Under the pieces are notes generated by a model, which was given only the letters and a program-made list of their open reading frames with translations, was not told the origin of the DNA and searched no databases. A DNA stretch of 64,000 bases, taken from NCBI RefSeq assembly GCF_000385335.1, contig NZ_ARWA01000001.1:3612001-3676000 (forward strand), given 5' to 3'. Positions 34,268 through 42,441 of this stretch are shown one piece after another; position 1 is the first letter of the stretch, and the number at the start of each line of letters is the position of its first letter. The translations under genes and the position numbers were made by a program. This stretch comes from Methyloferula stellata AR4. GTDB lineage: Bacteria; Pseudomonadota; Alphaproteobacteria; Rhizobiales; Beijerinckiaceae.

Positions 34268-34983
34268 CCTGGGGCGAGCCGCGCATCGAAACCGTCGCCG
34301 GCATCGATTACGTCCTCGATCAGGGGCCATGGTCGTTTCTGGAAGACCGTGCCGACGCGATCGATGCGCATTGGGCAAACCTTTGCGCCGCCAAGCCAAG
34401 CCTCTTCAATGGCCGCGTCATGATGATGCGCAGCTATCGGATCGAAGACAATGCGCAAGGACGGATCTTGCGGGCGACGGCGTTCGAGACCGACTACAAA
34501 GCGTTCCTCGCCTGGCGCGACTTCGGCTTCCCCGACGAGAATGTGATGAATTGCTTCGCCATGGCGGCGCTGCGCGCGGCCGATGGGGCCTTCATCCTCG
34601 GCCGCATGGGCGATCATACCGCGGCAGGGGGCCGCATTTATTTTCCATCGGGCACGCCCGACCCCGACGATCTGAAGGAAGGTACCATCGATCTCGAAGC
34701 CAGCGCCTTGCGCGAACTCGCCGAGGAAACCGGCATGACCGCCGATGAACTGACGATCTCGCCGGAATGGACATTGGTGTTCGATGGGCCGCGGCTCGCC
34801 TGCATGAAGCCGATGCAGGCGCGGCTCGGAGCGTCGGCAATCGTCACGCGCTGCGCGGCTTTTCTAGCGCAGGACAAAGAGCCCGAGCTGACGGGTCTCG
34901 TGCCGGTCTTCTCGGAAGCGGATTTCGACCCGGCGCATATGCCGGGTTTCATGCTCACCTATCTGCGCTACGTACTTGGTTAG
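34264..34983 (+). CDS. NUDIX hydrolase
   Basis: Protein of 239 residues. The NUDIX box core is ALRELAEETGM at residues ~158-168, but the first glutamate of the canonical GX5EX7REUXEEXGU pattern is not aligned, so the box is degenerate. The N-terminal ~100 residues (GQGPWSFLEDRADAIDAHW region) carry a domain seen in larger NUDIX proteins. The start ATG overlaps the phzF stop (ATGA), showing translational coupling and one operon. The substrate, perhaps a CoA or nucleotide derivative, is unknown. Confidence 0.85.
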   Translation: MTWGEPRIETVAGIDYVLDQGPWSFLEDRADAIDAHWANLCAAKPSLFNGRVMMMRSYRIEDNAQGRILRATAFETDYKAFLAWRDFGFPDENVMNCFAMAALRAADGAFILGRMGDHTAAGGRIYFPSGTPDPDDLKEGTIDLEASALRELAEETGMTADELTISPEWTLVFDGPRLACMKPMQARLGASAIVTRCAAFLAQDKEPELTGLVPVFSEADFDPAHMPGFMLTYLRYVLG

Positions 34984-35023
34984 ATCCCAGGGAGAGGACC
35001 GATCCCTCACCCTGAGGAGGTTT

Positions 35024-35371
35024 TCAAGCGTGATAGCCGTGCCGTGCTTTCGAACTCTGGATGAGCGAGATCGCCTCGCCGCCGCGCCCGGACGCGCAGG
35101 CCGCCGCCGCCCGCGAGATTTCATCCTCAATCTGATGATAGACGGATTGATTGACATTGCCGGTATCGGCGTCGTGCTGGACGACGGTATGATAGCGGCC
35201 GATCGCGTCCGTGCAGGGCGCGCCCGGCGGCAGGCCGCCCAGCACAGGCCCCGCGGACGCGCCGGGCGGCGGTCCCGGCGGGGCGGCGGCGACGGGTCGC
35301 GACGTTTCATTGCAAGCCGACAGGAGAAGAGCCGCGGCGACGAGAGCCCCCGGCAAAGCCAAACTGCGCAT
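35024..35371 (-). CDS. Hypothetical lipoprotein
   Basis: Small secreted protein of 115 residues. The signal peptide MRSLALPGALVAAALLLSAC ends in a lipobox (LLSAC), so the mature protein starts with a lipidated Cys. A Pro/Gly/Ala-rich stretch follows, then a conserved-looking C-terminal region (CTDAIGRYHTVVQHDADTG; YHQIEDEISRAAAACASG) with two more Cys. ATG 35371 is chosen over 35392 because the signal peptide starts there. Function unknown. Confidence 0.78.
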   Translation of the reverse strand: MRSLALPGALVAAALLLSACNETSRPVAAAPPGPPPGASAGPVLGGLPPGAPCTDAIGRYHTVVQHDADTGNVNQSVYHQIEDEISRAAAACASGRGGEAISLIQSSKARHGYHA

Positions 35372-35576
35372 AGGCGTCTCCGAATGAATCAAGAGAATCG
35401 TCGCGCGATGATCATCAGCTATACGGCAGCGTCAAGCGGAAAGCGTTCACCTTGACCGCGCTTTGTGAAAGACGCCCGGACGGACGAAAAACCGGCTTCC
35501 CCTTTTTCTGGCCTCGCTTTTGGGAGCCAAAGCCCGTCAAATGGGATAGGTTCGCTGCCATATCGTGGAGGTCCCG

Positions 35577-35909
35577 ATGAGCGAAGCCGACGGCAATCTT
35601 TTCCAGGCGCTTCAAGGCCCTTCACCCGAAGAAGATTTCCTGACCCTCGTCTCGGCGCCGGGCGTCACCATCGAGCGCATTGTATCGATCGGTCAGGCGA
35701 GCCCGCCGGATGTCTGGTTCGATCAGCCCCTGACCGAATGGGTCATGGTCGTCACGGGTGCGGCCGAGGTGCTCTTCGAGGGTGAAGAGGAGCCGGTGAG
35801 CCTCAAATCCGGCGATTATATCCTGATCCCGCCGCATCTGCGCCACCGCGTCGCCTGGACCGACCCCGGCCAGCCGACTGTCTGGCTCGCCGTGCATTTC
35901 AAGGAGTGA
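35577..35909 (+). CDS. Cupin-domain protein
   Basis: Small cupin barrel of 110 residues. The second cupin motif is LKSGDYILIPPHLRHRVAW and the first is seen around DVWFDQPLTEWVMVVTG, with an intact metal-binding His pair. GGAGG lies six nt before ATG 35577. Its TGA overlaps a GTG (GTGA), and the SnoaL-like gene follows, so both are in one operon. Substrate unknown. Confidence 0.88.
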   Translation: MSEADGNLFQALQGPSPEEDFLTLVSAPGVTIERIVSIGQASPPDVWFDQPLTEWVMVVTGAAEVLFEGEEEPVSLKSGDYILIPPHLRHRVAWTDPGQPTVWLAVHFKE

Positions 35910-35971
35910 GGCCGGCGGCTAAGCCCTTTTTCCAGTTGATTTCGGGCGGTATTTCCGGCACCTCACAGGCC

Positions 35972-36376
35972 ATGAACGAGAGAGAAGCCATCCTCGCCGT
36001 CAACGCAGCCTATTATACCGCGTTCATGGCCGGCGATTTTCCGAAAATGAGCAGCATCTGGGCCGATGACGACGTGTCATGCGTGCATCCCGGATGGCCG
36101 GTGCTGATCGGCCGCCAGCCGATCCTCGAATCCTATGCCAATATCCTGCGCAATCCGAGCCAGGAACCGGTTGAGCATCACAATGATACCGCGCTGATCT
36201 CGGGCAATGACGGCCGCGTCTTTTGTGTCGAGATCGTCGGCGGCATGGCGCTCGCGGTCACCAATTGGTTCCGCCGCGTCGACGGTGCTTGGCGAATGAT
36301 CCACCATCAGGCAAGCCCGATTTCGACTCTGATGGTCGAAGAGGATTCGGACGTCCCGCCAGGCCGGCTGAATTAA
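35972..36376 (+). CDS. SnoaL/NTF2-like domain protein
   Basis: Cone-shaped NTF2-like fold of 134 residues: MNEREAILAVNAAYYTAFMAGDF, SIWADDDVSCVHPGWPVLIG, EIVGGMALAVTNWFRRVDG, IHHQASPIS. Such proteins bind small hydrophobic ligands or act as isomerases. A longer frame starts at GTG 35906, overlapping the cupin stop, but the added 22 residues look unrelated to the family, so the ATG is preferred. It is co-transcribed with the cupin gene. Confidence 0.85.
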   Translation: MNEREAILAVNAAYYTAFMAGDFPKMSSIWADDDVSCVHPGWPVLIGRQPILESYANILRNPSQEPVEHHNDTALISGNDGRVFCVEIVGGMALAVTNWFRRVDGAWRMIHHQASPISTLMVEEDSDVPPGRLN

Positions 36377-36465
36377 GCTGTGAATCCATAACTTGGGAGT
36401 GGCCGAGATGGCGGGACACCGAACGGCCGCTATCTGGCAAGCGGCTCTCCTGATACGATAGGGGA

Positions 36466-36873
36466 ATGCTCAACCTCTCCTGCCTCTGCGGCCAAGTCCG
36501 CATCAAAATCCCGAAGCGACCGGACTTCATCAACGAGTGCAACTGCACGCTCTGCAGCAAGTCGGGCGCCCGTTGGGCCTATTTCCATCCCTCGGAAATA
36601 GGCGTCGAGGGAACGACGAAGGGATATAGCCGGAGAGACAAACAAGACCCGGCCGCGGAAATCCGGTTCTGTGCAAATTGCGGATCAACGACGCACTTTA
36701 TTCTGACCGCGAGCGCCGTATCGAAGTTCGGGAACGTCCAGATGGGCGTCAACATGCGTCTAGCGGACGAGAAAGATCTCGCCGGAATAGAGTTGCGTTA
36801 TCCTGACGGACGCGCCTGGTCGGGCAAGGGCGGCTTCGGCTATGTGCAGGAGGCTCGCATCATTGGCCAATGA
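36466..36873 (+). CDS. GFA-family (CENP-V/S-formylglutathione-type) zinc protein
   Basis: Protein of 135 residues with the zinc-binding cysteines of the glutathione-dependent formaldehyde-activating family: SCLCGQVRI, CNCTLCSKSG and FCANCGS. Family members activate formaldehyde with glutathione or bind other thiol adducts; many are of unknown function. It is monocistronic and lies convergent to the monooxygenase gene at 36950. Confidence 0.9.
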   Translation: MLNLSCLCGQVRIKIPKRPDFINECNCTLCSKSGARWAYFHPSEIGVEGTTKGYSRRDKQDPAAEIRFCANCGSTTHFILTASAVSKFGNVQMGVNMRLADEKDLAGIELRYPDGRAWSGKGGFGYVQEARIIGQ

Positions 36874-36949
36874 GCGGCTTCGAAATGACCGCTTGCGATG
36901 AGTGCCGACCTGCCGGAGCGTTGCGGACTGCGCGCCACATATTATAACA

Positions 36950-38053
36950 TCAGTCAGACGTAACGCCGCGATTTTCAAAGAACTCGAGCATCCGCCGCGG
37001 GGCGTCCGGTTCGAAGGCGATGTCCAGGTTTGCGGCGGATTCCGCCGCGGCCACCCGCGCACGCGGGAACATCGTGGCCTCGAAGGCTGCAAAGGCGCTT
37101 TCGACGTCATTTGGATGCGCGATAATCGCGTTGGCGAGGTCGGCTCCATCGATCATGGCCAGATTGGCCCCCTCTCCGGCGAAGGGCGACATGAGATGCG
37201 CCGCGTCGCCAAGAAGAGTCACACCTTGCGTGCGCGGCCAGCTATGCCCCACCGGCAACATATAAATCGGCCTGGGCAGGAGATCGCCGTCGCTCTTGGC
37301 CAGCAGTTCGTGAAAGTCCGCATGCCAACTGGCGAAATGTTCTTGCAGCAAAGCGCGGGACATCGGCTGCTTCGCCCAATCCGCCGGAACCTTGAGAGCT
37401 GCATAAACGCATAATTCGTTGTTGGGCTCGCGATGCCCGATCAAGCCCCGCTCGTCCGAGAACGCGAACATCAGTCCCTTGCCGACCAGAGCCGCCGCCA
37501 TCGGATGATTTCGATCGGCATCGAGATAGCGCAATTCGACAAAGCTGATGCCGGCATAGGTCGGGTTCGCGTCCGAAACGAGCGGGCGGATTTTCGACCC
37601 CGCCCCATCGGCTCCGACGAGGATGTCCGCCGTCGTGACGCTGCCATCGGCAAAGGAGAGCTTAAATCCGTTGTCCGCCCTGCCGATGCCCGTCACGCGC
37701 GCGTTCCAATGAACAATGCCCGGCGGCAAGGTAGATAAAAGGAGATCCCGCAGGACGCCCCTTTCGATTTCCGGTCGCGACCCATCGCCATCATGGGTCA
37801 GGAGCACGGCGCCGGTCTTGTCCAGAATGCGCAAGGCATCGCCGTTTTCCAGGATCAGCTTGCTGAAAGCCTCGAGCAGACCGGCGGCCTGCAAGGCCGC
37901 CTGCCCGGTCTCTTGATGAATATCGAGCATGCCGCCCTGGTGACGGGATGTCGCCGAGAGATCGGCATCGTAGATGACTGATGCGATGCCGTTTTTATGA
38001 AGCACGCTCGCCAGGGTGAGACCGCCCAGTCCGGCACCGATAATCGTGATCAT
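36950..38053 (-). CDS. FAD-dependent monooxygenase (TetX/PHBH class A)
   Basis: Flavoprotein hydroxylase of 367 residues. The Rossmann FAD motif is IIGAGLGGLTLASVLHKNG at the N-terminus, a DG-type motif is VGADGAGSKIR, and the second FAD motif is LLGDAAHLMSPFAGEGANLA. It resembles TetX-like and aromatic-ring hydroxylases, which may detoxify an antibiotic or phenolic. A divergent MarR regulator with two operator-like palindromes lies directly upstream, so expression is probably induced by the compound it acts on. Substrate unknown. Confidence 0.9.
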   Translation of the reverse strand: MITIIGAGLGGLTLASVLHKNGIASVIYDADLSATSRHQGGMLDIHQETGQAALQAAGLLEAFSKLILENGDALRILDKTGAVLLTHDGDGSRPEIERGVLRDLLLSTLPPGIVHWNARVTGIGRADNGFKLSFADGSVTTADILVGADGAGSKIRPLVSDANPTYAGISFVELRYLDADRNHPMAAALVGKGLMFAFSDERGLIGHREPNNELCVYAALKVPADWAKQPMSRALLQEHFASWHADFHELLAKSDGDLLPRPIYMLPVGHSWPRTQGVTLLGDAAHLMSPFAGEGANLAMIDGADLANAIIAHPNDVESAFAAFEATMFPRARVAAAESAANLDIAFEPDAPRRMLEFFENRGVTSD

Positions 38054-38109
38054 GGTTCTTCTCCCCTCCGAGACAGGCCAACTTGCGCGTGCTCAGAGTG
38101 GTTTGATAT

Positions 38110-38142
38110 ATAGGATGCTATAGGTTTTGTATAGGAGCCTAT
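38110..38142. promoter_or_regulatory. Double MarR-type operator in the divergent promoter
   Basis: Two palindromes ATAGGATGCTAT (38110-38121) and ATAGGAGCCTAT (38131-38142) with centres exactly 21 bp apart, two helical turns. They lie between the monooxygenase and marR starts and probably bind the MarR protein cooperatively, repressing both genes. Confidence 0.65.
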
Positions 38143-38156
38143 GTAAGAGGAATATA

Positions 38157-38603
38157 ATGCCAAAATGGGCGCTGCACGAACGGCCGGGTCATCTCACGAT
38201 CAGGGCGTCGAGATTGTTTCTCCGCTTGGCGGAGACCAAATTCCGGGAATTCGGACTTGGCGTGGCCAGCTTCCCAGTTCTGAACATGTTGAGGGCTGGA
38301 GAAAAGCGTTCGCAAAAAGACCTGGCGCAATGCGCCCAGATCGAGCAACCGAGCATGGCTCAACTGCTGGCGCGCCTGGAACGGGACGGTATGATCAAAC
38401 GCAGTCCCGATCCCAATGACGGCCGCAGCAGCCTGATCTCGCTCACGCGCAAAGCGCTGGCCATACTTCCCGAAATCGATGAGATGGTCGATGCCGGCAA
38501 TGATGAGGCCGTTGCCGGGATGAGCGAGCAAGAGATCAAAATCCTGATCGATTTATTGCAGCGCCTGATTGCCAATTTGGAAGCGCTCGCCAAGCGCGAC
38601 TAG
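38157..38603 (+). CDS. MarR-family transcriptional regulator
   Basis: Winged-helix regulator of 148 residues: LRLAETKFREFGLGVASFPV, QKDLAQCAQIEQPSMAQLLARL as recognition helix region, RSPDPNDGRSSLISLT as the wing. The start is ATG 38157 with AAGAGG six nt upstream. It is divergent from the monooxygenase gene; the two operator-like palindromes between them indicate local, ligand-responsive control. Confidence 0.92.
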   Translation: MPKWALHERPGHLTIRASRLFLRLAETKFREFGLGVASFPVLNMLRAGEKRSQKDLAQCAQIEQPSMAQLLARLERDGMIKRSPDPNDGRSSLISLTRKALAILPEIDEMVDAGNDEAVAGMSEQEIKILIDLLQRLIANLEALAKRD

Positions 38604-38627
38604 CGCGATGGATTTATCGTGGTCTGG

Positions 38628-38763
38628 GGTCGGGACCTAAAAATTCGCAGCCTGCCGTCATTGCGAGGAGCAGAGCGACGAAGCAATCCAGGAGCAAAGG
38701 AGCGTTTGCCCTGGATTGCTTCGCTGCGCTCGCAATGACGATCGAATAATTGAGTCCCGATCC
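38628..38763. repeat. Large imperfect palindrome with nested inverted repeat
   Basis: Outer arms GGTCGGGACC...AATT (38628-38645) and AATT..GTCCCGATCC (38748-38763); inner arms GTCATTGCGAG (38657-38667) and CTCGCAATGAC (38729-38739), plus GAAGCAATCCAGG/CCTGGATTGCTTC. The same GAAGCAATCC core appears at 29453-29596. It fills the gap between marR and tauE and ends inside the tauE stop codon. Confidence 0.75.
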
Positions 38764-39569
38764 TAGCTGAACGCGGCCCAAAGCAAAGCCACGCCCGCGC
38801 CAAACAGCATCACGTCCATGAGGCGCTCGAAGGTCTCAAGGCTCATGCGCTGGACGGCTATTTTCCCGACGAAAGTGCCGATCATGACGGCGGATCCTAT
38901 GATGAAGCCCTGCAGGATCGCGGGCCACGGCAGCGCGCCCAATTGCTGAAACGTGGTCACTTTGCTGACCATCAACGCCAGCGAACTGACCGCCTCCGTC
39001 GATAGAAAAGCGCCTCTCGTTAAACCGTAGGATGTAAAGGCCGGAACGCTGAGCGGCCCGGTCGAGAGGACGATCCCGGTGACGAAGCCGATCAACGCGC
39101 CTGCCAGCGCCAATTGCCAAAGCCCAATATGGAAATGGCGGCTATGCAACCAGCGCCGCGTCGGAATCATGGCCAGGAAAAACGCACCGAGCGCGATATC
39201 GACGACATGCGACGGCAGCACCAGAAGCGTGCGGGCGCCGAGCGCGGCGGCGGGGACGCCCGGGATCGAATAGGCGGCAAAAGCGCGCCAGTCGACCTCG
39301 CGCCACCAAGCCATCACTTTCGCGACATTCGACATCAGCGCCGCGATCGCCATGATCGGCACCGCCTGCTTCGGACCATATTGAAAGACCAGAACGGGCA
39401 GAAGCAGGATGGAGGCGCCGGTGCCGATCACGCCGCTGATGGCACCCGCCGCAAGACCGATGAGCAGGACGAAAGCATAGGCCAGTGGTGATTCCCCTCT
39501 TAGGCGCCGCCATGCTTGCCTTAGCCCCTCAAAAAGGCTATTTCTATCGCCTTGATGCATTAGAGGCAT
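38763..39569 (-). CDS. TauE/SafE-family sulfite/anion exporter
   Basis: Inner-membrane protein of about 268 residues with eight hydrophobic segments. The family repeat GxxxGxGxxxxLxP is in AISGVIGTGASILLLPVL and later in LIGFVTGIVLSTGPLSVP. It exports sulfite or small organosulfur anions in relatives. The start is ATG 39569 (MPLMHQGDRN) with AAGGA six nt upstream. The open frame continues to 39785, but those residues are charged low-complexity sequence overlapping the divergent leuA leader, so they are not included. Confidence 0.88.
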   Translation of the reverse strand: MPLMHQGDRNSLFEGLRQAWRRLRGESPLAYAFVLLIGLAAGAISGVIGTGASILLLPVLVFQYGPKQAVPIMAIAALMSNVAKVMAWWREVDWRAFAAYSIPGVPAAALGARTLLVLPSHVVDIALGAFFLAMIPTRRWLHSRHFHIGLWQLALAGALIGFVTGIVLSTGPLSVPAFTSYGLTRGAFLSTEAVSSLALMVSKVTTFQQLGALPWPAILQGFIIGSAVMIGTFVGKIAVQRMSLETFERLMDVMLFGAGVALLWAAFS

Positions 39570-39632
39570 TTCGTGTCCTTCGACGCCATTTTGACGCAAG
39601 GGTCCCATGATGGACTGAAGCCGGCAGCGCCT

Positions 39633-39704
39633 TTGCCTGCCGCGGCGTCGCTTTGCGTCTGCGTGAGCCTCCTTACCGGGCTTCTTCTCCTTAGCCGCCC
39701 CTGA
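39633..39704 (+). CDS. leuL: Leucine-rich leader peptide of leuA
   Basis: TTG 39633 (or GTG 39663) reads ...VSLLTGLLLLSRP-stop; six of eight consecutive residues are leucine (CTC CTT ACC GGG CTT CTT CTC CTT). The TGA stop lies within the 5' arm of the hairpin at 39698-39737. It is 80 nt upstream of leuA. This is the classical layout of leucine-tRNA-dependent attenuation. Neither start has a strong ribosome site, so the exact N-terminus is open. Confidence 0.65.
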   Translation: MPAAASLCVCVSLLTGLLLLSRP

Positions 39705-39737
39705 CGGCCGGCCGGGCTTCGCCTTGGCCTTCAGGGG
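39698..39737 (+). promoter_or_regulatory. Leader hairpin upstream of leuA
   Basis: CCCCTGA (39698-39704) pairs with TCAGGGG (39731-39737); GGCC (39706-39709) pairs with GGCC (39726-39729), with one mismatch between. A ribosome that stops at the leader TGA would melt the outer stem. No T-tract follows, so it may work by Rho, by alternative pairing, or by masking the leuA start. Confidence 0.6.
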
Positions 39738-39784
39738 ACCAAGCGCGAATTGAAATCCGGACCCACTTCCTTCAGGATCATGCA

Positions 39785-41383
39785 ATGACCCAAGACACCT
39801 CAGCTCCCGGCCAGGCTATGCCGTCGGCGCCTGCTTCCATCGCCAATACGAATCAAGTTCTGATCTTCGACACGACGCTGCGTGACGGCGAGCAATCGCC
39901 CGGCGCCTCGATGACGTTGGAGGAAAAGCTCGAAGTCGCCGAACTCCTCGACACCATGGGCGTCGACATCATCGAAGCGGGCTTTCCCGTGACATCCGAG
40001 GGCGATTTCGAAGCCGTCTCGGAAATCTCGCGGCGCGCCAAACGCGCGACCATCGCCGGCCTCGCACGCTTGGCCGCCAAGGACATCGACCGCTGCGCCG
40101 AAGCCGTGCGCCACGCCCGGCATCCGCGCATTCATGTCTTCGTCTCCACCTCGCCGCTCCACATGAAATACAAGCTCAACAAAGAGCCGGAGCAGGTTTT
40201 GGAGATGATCAAGGTGAATGTCGCGCGGGCTCGCAATCTCGTCGGCGATATCGAATGGTCGGCTGAGGACGGCACCCGCAGCGAGATCGACTTTCTCTGC
40301 CGTTGCGTCGAGGCCGCGATCAACGCCGGTGCCACGACGATCAATATTCCAGATACGGTCGGCTATGCGGTGCCGGACGAGTATCGCCGCATCTTCGAAA
40401 CCGTGCGCGAACGCGTCCCGAATTCCGACAAGGCGATCTTCTCGGTCCATTGCCACAATGATTTGGGCCTCGCGGTCGCCAATACGCTCGCAGGCGTCGC
40501 CGGCGGCGCACGGCAGATCGAATGCACGGTCAACGGGCTCGGCGAACGCGCCGGCAATGCGGCACTTGAAGAGGTCGTGATGGCCTTGCGCGTGCGCGGC
40601 GACGCCATGCCCTATCATTCCGGCATCGATTCTTCGATGCTGGTGCGCGCGTCGAAGCTCGTCTCGGCGGTCTCGTCCTTTCCGGTGCAATATAACAAGG
40701 CGATCGTCGGACGGAACGCCTTCGCGCATGAGAGCGGCATCCATCAGGACGGCATGCTGAAGAACGCCCAGACCTACGAGATCATGACGCCCGAAAGCGT
40801 CGGCGTGAACAAGACCTCGCTCGTCATGGGCAAACATTCCGGCCGTCATGCCTTCAAGGAGAAGCTGAAGGAACTCGGCTATGATTTGGGCGACAATGCG
40901 CTCGAAGAGGCTTTCGCGCGGTTCAAGGATTTGGCCGACCGCAAGAAGATCGTCTATGACGAGGATCTGATCGCGCTCGTCGACGACGAGATCGGCCATC
41001 AGCACGAGCATATCAAGCTCGTGTCCCTCTCCGTCATGGCCGGCACGCGTGGTCCGCAATCGGCGGCTCTGACGCTCGAGGTCAATGGCGAGCAGAAGAC
41101 GCATCAGGCGACCGGCAACGGCCCGATCGACGCGATCTTCAACGCCATCATGGCGCTGGTGCCACATGGCGCGGTGCTCGAACTCTATCAGGTCCATGCC
41201 GTGACGCAGGGAACCGACGCACAGGCCGAAGTCTCGGTGCGGCTCGCCGAGGACGGCAAATCCGTCACCGCCAAGGGCGCCGATCCGGATACATTGGTGG
41301 CCTCGGCGCGGGCCTATATAGCGGCGCTCAACAAGCTGATGGTGAAGCGCGGCAAATCGCGGCCCGAGACGCTGGCCGGCTAG
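39785..41383 (+). CDS. leuA: 2-Isopropylmalate synthase
   Basis: First committed enzyme of leucine synthesis; condenses acetyl-CoA with 2-oxoisovalerate. Length is 532 residues. The catalytic TIM barrel shows [41 protein letters not shown] and [15 protein letters not shown] linker follows ([14 protein letters not shown], the metal/His region), then the LeuA dimer allosteric domain from about residue 400 ([16 protein letters not shown]), which confers leucine feedback inhibition. CAGGA precedes the ATG. The Leu-rich leader and hairpin upstream point to attenuation as well. Confidence 0.97.
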   Translation: MTQDTSAPGQAMPSAPASIANTNQVLIFDTTLRDGEQSPGASMTLEEKLEVAELLDTMGVDIIEAGFPVTSEGDFEAVSEISRRAKRATIAGLARLAAKDIDRCAEAVRHARHPRIHVFVSTSPLHMKYKLNKEPEQVLEMIKVNVARARNLVGDIEWSAEDGTRSEIDFLCRCVEAAINAGATTINIPDTVGYAVPDEYRRIFETVRERVPNSDKAIFSVHCHNDLGLAVANTLAGVAGGARQIECTVNGLGERAGNAALEEVVMALRVRGDAMPYHSGIDSSMLVRASKLVSAVSSFPVQYNKAIVGRNAFAHESGIHQDGMLKNAQTYEIMTPESVGVNKTSLVMGKHSGRHAFKEKLKELGYDLGDNALEEAFARFKDLADRKKIVYDEDLIALVDDEIGHQHEHIKLVSLSVMAGTRGPQSAALTLEVNGEQKTHQATGNGPIDAIFNAIMALVPHGAVLELYQVHAVTQGTDAQAEVSVRLAEDGKSVTAKGADPDTLVASARAYIAALNKLMVKRGKSRPETLAG

Positions 41384-41548
41384 CTTCAAGAGGAGAAGCG
41401 CGGCGGAGCTGTTTCGCGCGTCATTTCGAAGTCTCCGACTTTTCAGAATGATGCGCGAAAAGCTGGACAGGTGCCGCCGCGTTTGCTACACGCCCTCACT
41501 CGCCCATGCGGCAGGGCCCTCCCCTGCTGATCGAGCGGTCATTTCGAT

Positions 41549-41624
<76 letters not shown>

Positions 41625-41739
41625 TCGGAATCAATGGCCTAGCTCATTTGCGGGGAACAAATCGCTTCGGTTTGCAAACGGTTTGCAATTTCTGAGCGCT
41701 TTTCGGGTTCTTCGGGCTTCAAATAGCCGCTTTAGCGAG

Positions 41740-41910
41740 TCAGGCATCGCGGCTCGAATCCTTCTCCGAAATCTCTTGAATCGTCTTCAACGAGCGCCCA
41801 GCAATGGTCGCGATTTGCGGCACCGTGCCGCCTGCCAAGGCCAGGCGCGTCATGGCCGTGTCCCGCTGAGTGTAGAAACGAAGATCATCATCAGCCGGAT
41901 ATATGTGCCG
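41740..41910 (-). pseudogene. Tyrosine recombinase (integrase) C-terminal remnant
   Basis: Read on the minus strand, a frame ending at the stop 41740-41742 gives DDLRFYTQRDTAMTRLALAG and GTVPQIATIAGRSLKTIQE, which aligns with the conserved HxLR..TA...LALAG..VPEIA.I.GHSL end of phage integrases. Only about 55 codons remain; an in-frame TGA lies just upstream, and the catalytic Tyr and other boxes are missing. It lies behind the tRNA-Lys gene, the usual place for such genes. Confidence 0.75.
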
Positions 41911-42062
41911 TCATAGGCTGACGACCCGAGTTTGAGACAGCCGCCCTCGCGCCGCGCTCCATAACACCATGATTGCAGCGACGCCGACATGAGACGGTGT
42001 GGACTCAAAGAGCTTGGCAACAAGCCGCCGTTCGAAGCCGATCTGCAAACTCGTCGCGAACT

Positions 42063-42302
42063 TTAGAAGTTCGCGTGCAGCCATTTGTCTTCGAGCGCTT
42101 CAATCGGCAGATCGCCGAACTCATCTTCGATCAGCTTCACCATATGAATTGTAAGCGCGCTTCGATCCGGAAGTCGCGGATAGGCGTTCCACACAAACGA
42201 TGAAAGCGTTGCTGCGGTTCTGCAACCAGTCCGAGCAAGGAGTTGCTCCAGCTGATCCGGTCTCATCCCAATCAATCGATTCAAATTGAATCTGCCACGC
42301 AT
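42063..42302 (-). CDS. Small hypothetical protein, possibly a remnant
   Basis: 79 codons, product with MRPDQLEQLLARTGCRTAATL and LPDRSALTIHMVKLIEDEFG. The composition is protein-like, with a helical C-terminal half, but no domain is recognised. It lies within the integrase-remnant region 41625-42441, so it may be leftover coding sequence from a lost element. The rest of this region shows no gene. Confidence 0.35.
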   Translation of the reverse strand: MRGRFNLNRLIGMRPDQLEQLLARTGCRTAATLSSFVWNAYPRLPDRSALTIHMVKLIEDEFGDLPIEALEDKWLHANF

Positions 42303-42338
42303 GCGATACCGGCCTGTTCGCTCTTATGCCGAAGCTTT

Positions 42339-42356
42339 CATCACACACACGTGATG
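42339..42356. promoter_or_regulatory. Perfect palindrome upstream of the oxalate cluster
   Basis: CATCAC-ACACAC-GTGATG, 6-bp arms, 86 nt before the first oxalate gene. A possible operator, for example for a GntR-type or LysR-type regulator; no regulator gene is adjacent. Confidence 0.4.
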
Positions 42357-42441
42357 CGTATCAGTGGTTCAGATTGACCGAAATCAACCTCACTTTTCTT
42401 GGCGGTACTACCGTTCGCGCGGGCCGAGAGAGAGTGAAAAG

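Noticed and set aside
39591..39614. TTGACG as a -35 box of the leuA promoter
   Set aside because: No matching -10 hexamer downstream.
39570..39785. N-terminal 72-codon extension of tauE
   Set aside because: Charged low-complexity sequence lying over the leuA leader; the good ribosome site is at ATG 39569.
39800..41389. 529-codon minus-strand frame within leuA
   Set aside because: Shadow of leuA, which has full family motifs on the plus strand.
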